Shown piece after piece: positions 35,778-49,094 of a stretch of DNA of 64,000 nucleotides. The stretch's first letter is position 1; every line of letters starts with the position of its first letter. A program made the position numbers and the translations under genes. The stretch is from contig JAIWNF010000015.1 of the NCBI GenBank assembly GCA_025093555.1, positions 620,001-684,000 on the forward strand, written 5' to 3'. The stretch is from Circinella umbellata. Its lineage: Eukaryota > Mucoromycota > Mucoromycetes > Mucorales > Lichtheimiaceae. The notes beneath the pieces were generated by a model. That model made no database searches, was not told the DNA's origin, and was given only the letters and a program-made list of their open reading frames with translations.

Positions 35778-38129
35778 ATGAGTAGTAATGTTGTAAGTCA
35801 ACTCACAAGAAACTCGAAAAAGTATTTTTGATTGGGAATTTATTTATTTTAAATTTAAAAGTATGTAATAAATTATTATTTTTTCATTAGCATGGACGCG
35901 AACGAGTAAAAAACGAGCCCGAGTTATTAGCCAAACGACGAGAAAGAGAGGCTATAAAAATTAAACAGTACAATGAATTAGTTGAAAAGTGTCGAACTCA
36001 GGTATATTATATCATATATATATATATATTTTACATTGAACAAAACAAATTTCAACTCCATTGGATACAGATAATAAACGCCCAATATAAAAAAAAAATG
36101 TATATTATTATTAGTTTAATAATGAAGATTATAGTTCAGAAACACTTTTGTTAACAACACGTATTTTGGAAATGAATCCTGACTATTATACCATCTGGAA
36201 CATACGTCGTCTTGTCTTGTTACGTGGCATTTTAATCACCCATAATAAAAATGAAGAAGGAGAAGAAGAACTTAAACAAGAGGATATTGAACATAATAAT
36301 ATGATATATAAAAAAGAATTAGATTTATTTATGCAACTTATTCGTATCAATCCAAAATCATATTGGATGTGGAACCATCGTCGTTGGATTCTTGAAACCA
36401 TGCCAAAACCAAACTGGATAGCTGAATTGGGCTTAGTTGAAAAATTACTTTCATTAGATGCACGAAATTGTAAGTAAAAGATGAATAATATATACTGGGG
36501 ATAAAAAAAATAAGAGGAAGTAATATATACAAAATATATATAGTTCATGGATGGAGTTATCGTCGTTATGTGGTTCAACATATGCGTCAAGAAGCAGTAA
36601 ACGAAGCTAATATAGAAAAGATTGCACAATCTGAATATGATTTTACAACAAAAAAAATTAATGAAAGTTTCAGTAATTTTTCGGCATGGTATCAAAGGAC
36701 AAAATTATTACCTGAAATTGTACAAAAATTACCTGAACAAGAACGAAATTCAATTGCTAAAGATGGTTTGTTATCTCATTATTATTTATCTTTTGAATAG
36801 TAAAAAAAAGGGGGGAGGGGATCCAATCACTGTGTATCTTTTATATTCACAATGTGTTATATTATATAGAATTATATATGGTTAAAGAAGCTATTTATAC
36901 TGAGCCAGATGATCAGTCAGCATGGTTATATTACAGATGGATTGTTGGTCATGGTAAAAAAGAAATGTTTCCTTTTGTTAATAAAATGAATATTTATAGA
37001 TATAAGATAATCTGCTAACTTCAAATGAATAATAGTTCGTGATCCAGTACTATTCTTTGGCGCTTTTAGATTTTCATCTTCTCGTCTAGTTGTTCTCATT
37101 TTCGATGATGCTATTTCTCTTGTATCACCCCCTAAGATGATGGATAGCAATACGGGTGAGACAATTGAAGGATCATGGCTACCTATCAATCCTACATCAG
37201 CAGAAACCAGTACGACTTGGGTATACAAACCTGGGGATACCTCAAAGAACCCTGATAGCTTATCCATCGAACCCAACGGCTTGGTAGCAAGCTCGTTATC
37301 TAAATCAATTCCAAAGACATGTTTGAACAAGCAGATATTATCGGTTGAATCAGATAATGGTATGTTCATTGTTCTTTATATATATATCGGTAGTATAATT
37401 TTATTTATTTATTTTTTTCATCACTCTTTTTTTTTCTATAGATTGTATATCACGTTTAACTCAATTAGAAGAACGTTTCAAATCGGATCAATGCACATTT
37501 TCAACTACTAAACGATGTTTCCCCTCTCTTTCTCCAGCAACTGAACAATCCTCATGGCATACATTGGATCATGTAAACTTACTGAAAGAAGAAATTTTAA
37601 CTGTTAGAGAATTACTAGAAATTGAACCGGATAGCAAATGTATGTTTTATTTTATTTATTTCATTTGTATTTGTTCATTATATGTGATAATATTTATATG
37701 TTGTAATTAATATTGATGCTATTGTTTGATTACAGGGGCATTACAAACATTAGCCCATTTTATAGAACAACTTAGACTTCTTGATGGATATGAAAAATCA
37801 AATGAGGCGTTGGAAGAAGCCATTGCTATTTATGAAAAATTAATTAAATTGGATACCTATCGTCGTCATCGTTACCAAGATGCTAGTAAGTTGTTATATA
37901 TCTATATATATATATAGATACTCTGTTTTTTTTTTTGAAAGGATAGGTATGGAACACATAAAATGTATTCTGAATATTGATTATCTTTGTTTTTTTTTTC
38001 TTCTTTTTCCAAAAATCAGAGCATCATGCTGAAAAAACCCGTGAATATCAATTTATTGTGGATAAAAAGGAAAATGTAGTATCTCCTCTAGTATCTAGTA
38101 TATTTTGCAAGTTGGTGGAAGTGAAATAA
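35778..38129 (+). CDS. Rab geranylgeranyltransferase alpha subunit with Ig-like insert
   Basis: Nine exons: 35778-35792, 35891-36001, 36115-36469, 36544-36765, 36870-36953, 37036-37359, 37442-37639, 37736-37885, 38020-38129; 522 residues. The N-terminal half has the prenyltransferase-alpha repeats: PDYYTIWNIRRLVLL, KSYWMWNHRRWIL, NFHGWSYRRYVV, NFSAWYQRTKLLP and QSAWLYYRWIVGH. Residues about 263-370 form a separate insert (LFFGAFRFSSSRLVVLIFDD ... GSWLPIN ... TSTTWVYKP), placed where animal RGGTA carries its Ig-like domain. The last repeats follow (LLEIEPDSKWALQTL). It lacks the LRR tail of the animal protein. With the beta subunit and Rab escort protein it attaches geranylgeranyl to Rab GTPases. 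Exon 1 is only 15 bp (MSSNV). Confidence 0.92.
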
Positions 38130-41100
38130 AAATAAAATAATCCAAAGCACTGTAATTACCTTCAAGTCATAAACATGTGAAGAAATGACGTAGGAACACA
38201 AATTGAAAACGCCAAGTTCTACTTGTGCGATATTTCTTTTACTTAATAACGATGCGATTTTTTTTTCGCAAATTTTCTATTGTGCACTGACAGTCATAGT
38301 TCAATCCTCTTGCGATATGAATAGTGATATTTTGTCATTTACGTATCATAAACAAACTTCATCAAGAAATTGTACTTTATATATAGTCACACTTTTTTAT
38401 GAATGATACCCGTTCTTAATTAATTTTACACTCTTGACCCAGCCGATTAAAATAAAAATCTATTTATAAATCTATTTATTGGATATCCAAAAGAATACAG
38501 AGTCAAAAGTATCTACTTGGACAACAACCCATAAACACGATGTAGTGGGAGATTATTAGTTTCCACGACACGCTTGGTTTAAATAAGTAAAAACGTGATT
38601 ACAAGCCAGTTACCATTAGAAGAAGACTATTCTTTAGCTGCTAGTTTCTTAGAACTAGAGAATTGGATGATGAAAGTAAAAGTTAACTTGAACAAATTAT
38701 TGCTGGGTCGGAAACCAGTTTCCGTAATACAGAACCCATGAAATCGATAAAAGAAAAAGAAACTTGAAAGTAAGAGAGCTCAAAGTATGGTTCACAATGT
38801 TGCACCAAGCGCACAAAAATTATTGGTATGTCAGATACGTGATGATAATTAATAATATGAGTACGTAGGCATCAAAACAAAAAAAAAATGGTGAATATAA
38901 TCAATTCTATACTGTGTATAGAGGTCAATACTCTACGAATCGAAACAGCTTTTAGTATCAACACTATAGGAGTCTCCATGTATCATATTTTGGAAAGGAT
39001 TTCAGAAAAACAGAGTTGAGAGAATTGTACGCACATAGTTTTAGTGTAATAGCGCATGATTAATTATTGTATACTTACAAAATCGGGTTCTGTCGGTCAA
39101 TGTAAGGAAGCGTATCATAAGAGAACTAGACAGAAAGATAGAGGGCTCGAGAATATATAAATATAAGAGCGATTATACTTTCCTGGTTGCTAGGAAACCG
39201 CTTTATTTATATGCATCGAAATATCATGGGCTAATTTACATGGCTTTTATATTTACATCATTTATTAATTTCGATGTAAGAGTATCAAAATAGGTATAAT
39301 TATGTGGGGTTTTTTTTTACATTATTATATATTATAATATCCAACCGTATGCTCTACTGTATTTTCGTCCGTATTGGCGTTATGGATATTAACATGATTG
39401 TCACTTGTACGGATGATATTGCTATCATGGATTAGGGTATCAACGACGTCGTTATTTTCATTGTTGAGTTCACTACTGAAACAATTATATGCGAACAAAA
39501 CTAAGCTAACCCAATACTGTACAGAAGGACTCGACCCAAACAAAATCAGCAGTTATTAACCAAATTCTATACGCGTCAATGCTATTGTTTACACGCTATA
39601 AGCTTACATAATAAACAAGAACGCTAATACGTAAGCTTGAATTAACGACAACATGTGGAAGTCTTCTACGAATAGCGTTTCTTTGTGTATTGTAGATACG
39701 ATTTAGAAGCTTGCTGCGCGAGGACTGTCTTTAAAATAAAGAGTAGAGATACTAGGGGAGCAGCGCAACCAGTGGGAATTAAGCTATAACTACCTTATGT
39801 CTTACCTATCGGTAAAACGTTTTATGGCGTGTTGAAGGTAAAAGTATGCGCAATCTGTTAACAGTTATTTCAAATTCTCCACTTTCTATACCTCTCAACA
39901 TATAAGCCGATAGCTGTACATGACAGAAATAATCACGACATGTGGATCACATCAGAATATAAAGCAAAGTGAACTACTTCTGTAAAAAAGTATTTGTTTT
40001 TATTTTTAAGATTCACAAAAAAGTGAGTGAATTTATTGATGGCCATTGAAAATTAGTGTAAAGCAGTGGTTTTGGCAAGAGAGCAATAAGAAGTCTATTT
40101 AATCATGAGTTGTAGAAAAGTCTATTTACAATTTTTATAAATTCATCTTCCGGTTGCTTTTATTGCAAACCAGTGTAATTTAATGATACTCACCAAACTA
40201 TATATATAATCTTGGTGGTTACAATAAAATAATAATACGTAAAGGCTTAAGGGTATAAACAATCAAAAACACTGCTACGTATTTTATGCAGCGTGGGAGA
40301 GTTAATATGAAGTAGCATTTATAAAACATATTACTTGGAGGCAAAATAAAGAGATATATCAATATTCAATATGTTACGGATGTTAATGAAATTTGTTAAA
40401 AAAAAGAGACATCTAGCTAAAAGAGATTATAAAAAAAAAGAGAGCCATCAAAATGAATTTGGATAACATTTTGTGAAAACTATAAAAAATGAGAGAATAC
40501 ATAAATAACATGTTGAAACTGGTAAAAGATTTTTAATGATAATGAGAATGGAAAACCATGTTCTTTTATACTCTTCGATTAAATTGTTTCTGACTGTGAT
40601 CATTTATTTTTTGTTGTGTGTGAATTACGTATGAGAGAGATTACTGTAATGGTAGAAGAAAACTTTCAATATATTATATCATCCATTAAGATCATACGTA
40701 ATGATTTGACGGTCTTTTTTTACGCTTACGTACCTAAATTATTTGTATCTGAAATATCTTGATGTTTCAGTTATGCTACACTCTAAATCGTTAGGTTATA
40801 GAAGAAATTATTAGTAAGAGGTATATACATATCCTACTTAAGTAACTATACATCTATTTGCTCAAAAACAGAGTATAAATTATCACATTTGACGATTGGA
40901 GTTATGTTTTTGAATGAGGTATGCTCCTTCGACTTGATTTGTACCATTGTTTTCGAGTTGGATTACATTGTATGTACTGTCCCGTCCAAGTCAATTGCTT
41001 TATGCTATCTTACTCAATGTATTGAAAAAAGACGCTGAATTGCAGATACTACGTATTGTTTTTTCTTTTAACAAAAACTCGCACATATTCTCTCTCTCTT

Positions 41101-41706
41101 TCTTGGAACGATACACTGTCTTATTCCATTTCAGTAAACCACATACAGTGCAGAATTGTAGTATATAATATTTTATTATTACTGTTATACCTGTACATTT
41201 GTATAGTATTATAACAAGATAAAAAAAGAAACGAATTTAATAGTTTAATACACTCAATAACCTGATTAGCAACTCCTTTCATATTGGCTAATAAAAGGCA
41301 AATACAATCGATATATATGCTTGGGTTGAAGGAACCACTTTGAGTTTAGTTGGAAAAAGAGTATTTAAATATACGTATGTATGTTATGATAAGTGAACTA
41401 CATTTTATTATGCTCTTATTTTTTTTAGATGTTATCAAAAATATATATTATCAACTTATCAATCTAAAATATAAATATCAAATTTCAGTCTTTATGTTAG
41501 AGCAATATAGATAATAGTGTTCAGATGCATAGCTCGTTTTTTCTTTCAGCAGTAATTTGTTCACTGGAATACAATATTTTTATTAACAATAATACAAAAG
41601 AAATATTAGTATACTTTTGAAAGTTCAACATGTATACACATTATAAGCTGCATGAAAATTCTTGCATAGCTATAAAAAAAAAGCACCACTTCTTATAGTA
41701 AAAAGA

Positions 41707-42725
41707 TTAGACACAGGTGTCAATTCTACAGGAACTGAGCGATTCGTGACAAATAAAGATTAACTCGCGCATTCCATCTCTACAATAATGGTGCCACTCA
41801 GCATTTTTATTTTTATTATGAACATTACATTTTTTACACGCTCATAGTACCATGCGCGAAAAAAGGTGAATAAAAAAGGAAAAAGAAAGAAAAAATGTTC
41901 ATTCCGTAAGTAAAAAAATTAGACACAAGTGCCAATTCTACAGGAACTGAGCGATTCGTGACAAATAAAGATTAACTCGCGTCATTCCATCTCTACAATA
42001 ATGTGCCACTGCAGCATTTTTATTTTTATTATGAACATTACATTTTTTACACGCTCATAGTACCATGACGCGAAAAAAGGTGAATAAAAAAGGAAAAAGA
42101 AAGAAAAAATGTTCATTCCTTAAGTAAAAAAATTAGACACAAGTGTCAATTCTACAGGAACTGAGCGATTCGTGACAAATCAAGATCAACTCGTGTCATT
42201 CCATCTCTACAATAATGTTGCCACTGCAGCATTTTCATTTTTATTATGAACATTACATTTTTTACACGCCATAGTACCATGACGCGAAAAAAGGTGAATA
42301 AAAAAGGAAAAAAAAAAGAAAAAATGTTCATTCCTTAAGTAAAAAAATTAGACACAAGTGCCAATTCTACAGGAACTGAGCGATTCGTGACAAATAAAGA
42401 TTAACTCGCGTCATTCCATCTCTACAATAATGGTGCCACTGCAGCATTTTTATTTTTATTATGAACATTACATTTTTTACACGCTCATAGTACCATGACG
42501 CGAAAAAAGGTGAATAAAAAAGGAAAAAAGAAAGAAAAAATGTTCATTCCTTAAGTAAAAAAATTAGACACAAGTGCAATTCTACAGGAACTGAGCGATT
42601 CGTGACAAATAAGATTAACTCGCGCCATTCCATCTCTACAATAATGTTGCCACTGCAGCATTTTCATTTTTATTACGAACATTACATTTTTTACACGCTC
42701 ATAGCACCATGACGCGAAAAAATAG
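41707..42725. repeat. Tandem array, about 214-bp unit, 4.8 copies
   Basis: The phrase ttagacacaagtgtcaattc, or a close variant, starts at 41707, 41919, 42133, 42348 and 42564, giving units of 212-216 bp. Each unit also carries aggaactgagcgattcgtga, a gcatttttatttttatta segment and a tttacacgctcatagtacca segment. Copies differ by single-base changes and small indels. The fifth is cut after about 160 bp. Confidence 0.92.
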
Positions 42726-42762
42726 GTCATAAAGAAAAAAAAAATCCCAAGAGAAAAACCAC

Positions 42763-43210
42763 ATGCTCTTTTCTTTTTTCTTTTTTCTTCTTTCTTCTTT
42801 TCTTTCTACTTTACTTTTTTTTTCTACTTCACTTGCACCTCCTTTTTTTTCTACATCACCCCCACAGTCGCTTTTCTTCTACTTTATCACTTTATCCATT
42901 GGGTACTTCAAGAAGGTCTCTGGGTCATCTTCGTTTGGTTATTTTTGTCACTTTTTTGGTACTCTTTGCTCTAGGCGCCGCTTGCTACTTCTATTGGTTC
43001 CGTTTTCCGTGGTTTTGCCTTTGTTCATTCCTTGCCTTTGTGGTTCATTCAGTTATTTTTCGTCATGTTGCATTCATTGCGCACAATTATTGTTGCAACC
43101 TGTTTGTCATTGGGTTTTTTTTTCCGCTTCACCGTTGTCACCAAGGCCTGACTTTGCATTTGTTGTTTCCCTCGTCTGATGGTTTCTCGTTCGCGACGTG
43201 TAATGTGTGA
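42763..43210 (+). other. Pyrimidine-rich stretch with overlapping open frames
   Basis: Two overlapping plus-strand frames are open here (42763-43179 and 42833-43210). Both read as Phe/Leu/Ser-rich because the strand is strongly C/T-biased. The second contains hydrophobic runs, such as LVIFVTFLVLFALGAACYF, that could look like membrane helices. I see no family match and no splice context. Composition explains the openness better than a gene does. Confidence 0.35.
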
Positions 43211-43402
43211 ACCTCCTATTATGGTCAAGCAAAACAAGAAGAAAAGTGCCGAGTACTCTAGCTACTATGAAGCTATGGGTATAAAAGGCTTGAACCTCTT
43301 TATAGTCATATATATATGACCTAGTCCAATAGTAGTTCTTGGTTTAAACCTGGGACTACACTTTTGGACTGATATATTGAGGGTAAAGTTTTTTTTCATA
43401 CG

Positions 43403-43976
43403 ATGTCATTTGGCTCTATCTCACACTCAAATCCATTGCCAGCTATGCTTGCTGCTGAAAGTGATCTTTTGTATGAACATTGCGCAGTAACGTACTTATG
43501 TGCTATTGCTGCCAAAGTTTTGGCTTATGTTCAACATCAAATGACCATTCATCTTTCAACGCATGCTGATGCTAATAACAATGCTTTTGTTGTGCTATCA
43601 TTGAAACATGACATCATTACTTAAAAGCATGGTAATTCAAAAGGATAACTTTTCTACTACAAGAAGTATCTTTTCTGACTCCCAAGTAAAGATTACTACT
43701 GCATCCGGTAAAGAGATTGGTTCTCTTGCACAGTATGTTAATCAATGTTTTCTGTACATCGATAACCATAAACAAGAGCTTCAGCAAGAAACCTTGGATA
43801 ATTACGGTGACACTTTTACAACCAATTAGTTTGTACTTTCTTTTCCATTATGACCACATAACTGTGGAACATGTCCTAGTAACAAGCTTGACTATATGAC
43901 ACTCAAGAATTATTCTCATATAAGACCAGCAATTATTACTGACGCTGCCACCGCAGTGGACATGAATACGTTTTAA
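43403..43976 (+). pseudogene. Decayed ORF of unknown, possibly mobile-element, origin
   Basis: Three successive coding-like stretches sit in shifting frames: 43403-43624 (AVTYLCAIAAKVLAYVQHQM), 43608-43829 (VKITTASGKEIGSLAQYV) and 43869-43976 (KLDYMTLKNYSHIRPAIITD). Their balanced amino-acid use, unlike the flanking AT-rich DNA, suggests one gene broken by frameshifts. I recognise no family. The position between two tandem arrays favours a mobile-element remnant, but this is inference. Confidence 0.35.
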
Positions 43977-43984
43977 GTGAAGTC

Positions 43985-45275
43985 AATTTTTTGGCAAATG
44001 ACACGATATGTCATTGAATATCATCCAGGTAATTTATCAAAAAAAAATGATTGCATGTATTATGCGATGAATCTATTGCTAACAATGATCTTTTTTTTAA
44101 CATGCATATGATATATATATCAAGGCATGGATGCATAGAAATGACAAGTTGATCCACTTCACTTTCTGCTTTGTTACTTTTGTTCGGAATCTTGTTTTTG
44201 TCAAATCTTGCACAGTGGTTTAAAGAGAGCAAAGACAGCGATAAAAAAAATCAAAAGCTTCGGTTGGGTGGCAGGGCCGGGCATGGGTGAGCAGTTCTGC
44301 TGTTCACTATTTGTCGCATGGCAAATGACACGATATGTCATTGGTATTCATCCAGGTAATTTATCAAAAAAAATGATTGTCATGTATAGTACGATGAATC
44401 TATTACTAATATTGCTATTACATCTTTTTTTTAAACATGCATATGATATATATATCAAGGACATGGATGAAAAGAAATGACAAGTTGATCCACTTCACTT
44501 TCTGCTTTGTCACTTTTGTTCGGAATCTTGTTTTTGACAAATCTTGCACAGTGGTAAAGAGAGCAAAGACAGCGATAAAAAAAATCAAAAGCTTCGGTTG
44601 GGTGGCAGGGCCGGGCATGGGTGAGCAGTTCTGCTGCTCACGATTTGTCGCATGGCAAATGACACGATATGTCATTGATATTCATCCAGGTAATTTATCA
44701 AAAAAAATGAATGTCATGTATAATACGAAGAATCTATTACTAATATTGCTATTACATCTTTTTTTTAAACATGCATATGGTATATATATCAAGGACACGG
44801 ATGCATAGAATGACAAGTTGATCCACTTCACTTTCTGCTTTGTTAATTTTGTTCGGAATCTTGTTTTTGTCAAATCTTGCACAGTGGTTTAAAGAGAGCA
44901 AAGACAGCGATAAAAAAAATCAAAAGCTTCGGTTGGGTGGCAGGGCCGGGCATGGGTGAGCAGTTCTGCTGTTCACTATTTGTCGCATGGCAAATGACAC
45001 GATATGTCATTGATATTCATCCAGGTAATTTATCAGAAAAAAAATGATTGTCATGTATAGTACGATGAATCTATTACTAATATTGCTATTACATCTTTTT
45101 TTTAAACATGCATATGATATATATATCAAGGACATGGATGCATAGAAATGACAAGTTGATCCACTTCACTTTCTGCTTTGTTACTTTTGTTCGGGAATCT
45201 TGTTTTTGACAAATCTTGCACAGTGGTTAAAGAGAGCAAAGACAGCGATAAAAAAAAATCAAAGGCTTCGGTTGG
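43985..45275. repeat. Tandem array, about 335-bp unit, 3.9 copies
   Basis: The near-palindrome atgacacgatatgtcat starts at 43998, 44325, 44659 and 44994. A second marker, taaagagagcaaagacagcg, starts at 44221, 44555, 44890 and 45228. The unit is 327-338 bp. The first copy lacks its left part and the last is cut after about 50 bp. The stretch agcttcggttgggtggcagg is GC-richer than the surroundings. The plus strand is open across one whole unit (44437-44808), so the repeats may derive from coding DNA. Confidence 0.92.
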
Positions 45276-45616
45276 GTGGCCACCGCGTAAAAAGATTCTT
45301 GTTACGTGACAGGAAAATGTGGTGTGCGAAAAAAATTATAAAAGATGGGCCACCTGTAAAATTGGCACTGGATGTGCCGATAACAAGCACTCACCTTTCG
45401 TTATTTTATATTTTTTGTTACTGACATAGCCAACCTTTGCCAAAAGAGATTTAGGCACAGGTTGCCCAGCTTTTTTGCTACGCTCGCGCCGAGTATGAAT
45501 AAAATCTCTCGGCGGACTTGAAATCGCCAAGTAAAGCTGCTTAAAATATAGTAATCCTTTAATACTTGACACCTTTTTTTGTTTGATAACTTTTTCTTTC
45601 TCTCTCCCACTCTCTG

Positions 45617-45647
<31 letters not shown>

Positions 45648-45767
45648 CTCCCCCACCCCCCACCCCTTCCTTTTTTTTTACAAAAAAAAAAGGACCAGTT
45701 TTTCTTATTAATTATTTGTTTTGCCCTTTTTTTTAATTTTTTTTAAAAATATACAATTAGCCGTACC

Positions 45768-48467
45768 ATGTTGAATGAAGAAGAAGTACTCGGTGGAGGA
45801 TTTCTCGATGCAGATTCTTCAAAATATTTTTTAGGTGGAACAAATAATGCTACTTCGTCATCTATCAATAGGTCATTATCTATGCCACCCTTGTATTCTT
45901 CACAATTGAGTGTAGATGCCAACCCATGGAATACAGATAGTCAATTTGAAACAGCCGTTCCTGATATTGGACAAAATAGTACGGGAGGACAAAATGCTGT
46001 AGACGATGATATTCTTGGCACAAACCTTACGGCAGCTAGTGTATTAGGTAAAAAAAAAAAAACATAAAATAAAAATCCCTTGAAAAAATAATAATCATTA
46101 GAGTCCTTTTTATTATTATTAAGTAAAATAACAATACATTTTCTTTTTATTTTGAAGTTGGAGTGGATTTACCAGAAACTTATGATACTGCTTACCTTCG
46201 AGCTCGACCTGTAGGAGAACGCGTTAGTTTAGATTCATTAGAAAAAGTGATTGAACTTGCTGAACTTTCACCAAGGATAGTACAGGAGGTTATTATATTC
46301 TCTCTTTTCTTTTTCTCTCTTTCAGGGTTAAAATCGAATAATAAAACGTCCTTCTTTGCTAACTTTGAAAAACAAAAAAAAAACTGTGGATAATAATAGA
46401 TCTTAAATATTGTTGTACCTGTAGGAGCAATGTATGTCACTCATAATGAGTTTAATACTGCTATTGCATTAGTTGCTTGTGAACAGAAAAATATGGGTAA
46501 GCAAAAAAAAAAAATCTTTACTACTAATTTTTCTAACGTTACAAAAATAATAATAATTGGGTTTTGGAAACTGAAATAATTAAACTTTCTTTTTAACTGT
46601 GTTGGGTTGTTGTACTTACTTGGTCACGTCAGATGTTTCCTTGCAGACAGTTTACCAGCATCGCAATGGTAAGGAAACAATTATTATTTTTATTTTATAT
46701 GTCGGAAAACGAAACATAAACGTATCCACCACGTGCATTAATTAACCATTTAACCCAACAACTACAACTACAACTACAACTTTATATATAATATATAATA
46801 GATCTACCCAGTCCTATATTACTTAATCTAGATCAATTTAATGTCAAACGAGCAACACAACATCCGAATATATTAAAACAACAACAACATCAGCAACAAC
46901 AAAGATCGACTACTACAAATAAAATGGATGATCCTTGGCTTTCTGTTCCTAATGGACATGTAAATAATACGAATGGAAAACTGGAAGAAATACGATCAGC
47001 ACCTACGAGTATGAGCAGACCTAAATTAGGATTAAATAATGGTTCTACAACTCCTTCACGTTCACGAAGTATGGATAATACACATCAAATACAACAACAA
47101 CAACCTAATGGAAGTGACAATAATAATAATCATCATCATCACGATCAATTATTGAGACCTGATGAAAATGGAAAATTCTTAAATGATCATCATGATCATC
47201 ATCATCCTATTGGACCCACAGATAGTTATCAATGGTTTTTGGATTTGGATTTAGTAAAAGTAGCGGTTGCTCCAGAAAAAGAAGGATTCATCTTTAAACA
47301 TGTCAATTATGTGATTGAAAGTCAACTTCGATCATCCAAAGTTTTACGTCGTTACAGTGACTTTTATTGGTTATGGGAAACATTATTAAAAAGATATCCT
47401 ATGCGAGTTATTCCGAATTTACCACCCAAAAAACTTGGAGGAAGTAAGTCCGACCTATTTTTTTTTATCCCCCTCCACCTCTCTCTCCTCTTCCATTATA
47501 TATAAATATTACACATTGGGATAGATAGATAAATAGATGTTTATATTATATGTTCTTTTTATTTTTAGAAGATGAATCATTCTTAGAAAAACGACGTAAA
47601 GGATTATCACGATTTATAAATTCTATTGTACGGCATCCAACATTAAAATGTGATCAAGTAGTAGAAACGTTTCTTACTGAACCATCGGTATGGAGAATAA
47701 AAAAAAATATGTTGTGTTATGTGTTACCCACAATGTTTGTAAAAAAAAAAAAAAAAAAAAAAACTTAAAAAACTTTAAAACTGGATCGTTTAACCGAAGT
47801 TTTTATTTTTTTTATTTTTAGGAATTATTGGCTTGGCGACGAGCCAATCCACCTATAGTCGATGAAGAATTTGTACGTAATATGCCTAATGCTACCGAAT
47901 TTGAATGCTATATACCCCAAGATCTTGATACACGTTTGGAAAGCATAAAAAGTAGATTACCAATAATTACAGATCATTATAATAACAAATGTATTGTATT
48001 GGACCGTTTAATACGTATTTGTGAAGTACAAAGTCGTGAATTTGTACGATATAGTATAACTTTAAAGTAAGTTTTGCAATAGGAGACAGAGACAGAGAGA
48101 GAGAGAGAGAGAGGATGATAGAATTGAAGAGAAGGGAAAGAAAAAGGGAAGAAGGATATAAGTATAATTATAATAATATTCATCACATTTTTTCTTTTCT
48201 TAGTGCAATGAGTGAGGTTGAACAAGAGTGCTACGTACCAGGATGTCAATCATGTTCACAGGTTGTACGAGGGTATGAGACTGTAGCTAAACATATGCAA
48301 CGAGCAGGTACAATTCTAGATGAACAAGCATTAGCAGCTGCTAATGGCGTTTTAGAAAATTTAAAACGACATCGTGATCTCCTTATTTCATTCAAGGTAA
48401 AAAAATAATAATAATTAGGAATTCTTTTTGTGTTCACCCCTTTTCTCCTTCACCTGATACACACACA

Positions 48468-48504
<37 letters not shown>

Positions 48505-49094
48505 ACATGCAATACAAATATTATTATTTTCATGGGAACCAACTAACGATTATTATTATTTTTACTCTTCTCGGTATGATTTCTGAATAGGAAATGATTG
48601 AAAGGAAAGAACGACTTGAATTAAATCAAATTGATTCTCTTTCAAAAAAGATATCAGCTAATAAAGCCAAAGTAAATCAAAACAGAGGTGTCCCGGGATT
48701 AGAATCCGAAGTGGAACGATTAGATATTGCAATTCAATCGGTAAAAAAAAAATGGTTTTATTTGAAGGGGAGGGTAGGGGAAATTATCAATGGAGGACTG
48801 AGGGAGGAGGGGGAAAGATATATTCAATTTTTAGACATCATAATACTAATAATAATCCACTTTTTTATTTAGGATCAAGATAAATTGACATATCAATTGA
48901 ATCGAGATACCCATATTCGATACTGTATAACGTCCGAACTTTCATATATCCATAAACAACAAGCATTTATTTCTCTCATGTATCAAAATTATGTTCACGA
49001 ACAACTTCAATTTACTCGACAATTAGGTGATAATTGGAAAGTTTTACAAGGATTATCTTGTGAAATGCCTATTGATCCTGATGAATTTGTTTAA
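45768..49094 (+). CDS. PX-BAR sorting nexin (Mvp1/SNX8 type)
   Basis: Ten exons: 45768-46047, 46158-46288, 46400-46496, 46633-46668, 46802-47443, 47569-47687, 47822-48066, 48204-48396, 48591-48740, 48873-49094; 704 residues. An acidic/Ser-rich leader is followed by an EH-like helical segment (about 94-205; TYDTAYLRARP, FNTAIALVACEQK), then an Asn/Gln/His-rich linker. The PX domain (about 325-435) has the phosphoinositide pocket features RRYSDF, PNLPPKK and EKRRKGLSRF. The BAR-type coiled-coil region runs from about 445 to the end. Mvp1/SNX8 proteins bind PI3P on endosomes and sort cargo to and from the vacuole/Golgi. A 36-bp exon (46633-46668) and the donor gttatt after exon 2 are unusual but keep the frame. 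Confidence 0.9.

Larger units (their letters stand above)
38130..45767. other. Gene-poor, repeat-bearing region
   Basis: 7.6 kb with no intact gene. From 38130 to about 41700 it is unique-looking AT-rich sequence without supported ORFs. Then come a 214-bp tandem array, a pyrimidine-rich stretch (42763-43200), a decayed ORF (43403-43976) and a 335-bp tandem array. The last 490 bp hold the sorting-nexin promoter, with TC runs and poly-T. Confidence 0.6.

Noticed and set aside
38430..38705. Possible inverted repeat, gacccagc near 38437 and gctgggtc near 38695
   Set aside because: Only 8 bp match perfectly, without a flanking duplication; likely chance.
39325..39543. Minus-strand ORF of 72 codons
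   Set aside because: Plausible composition but no start context, family or splice partner.
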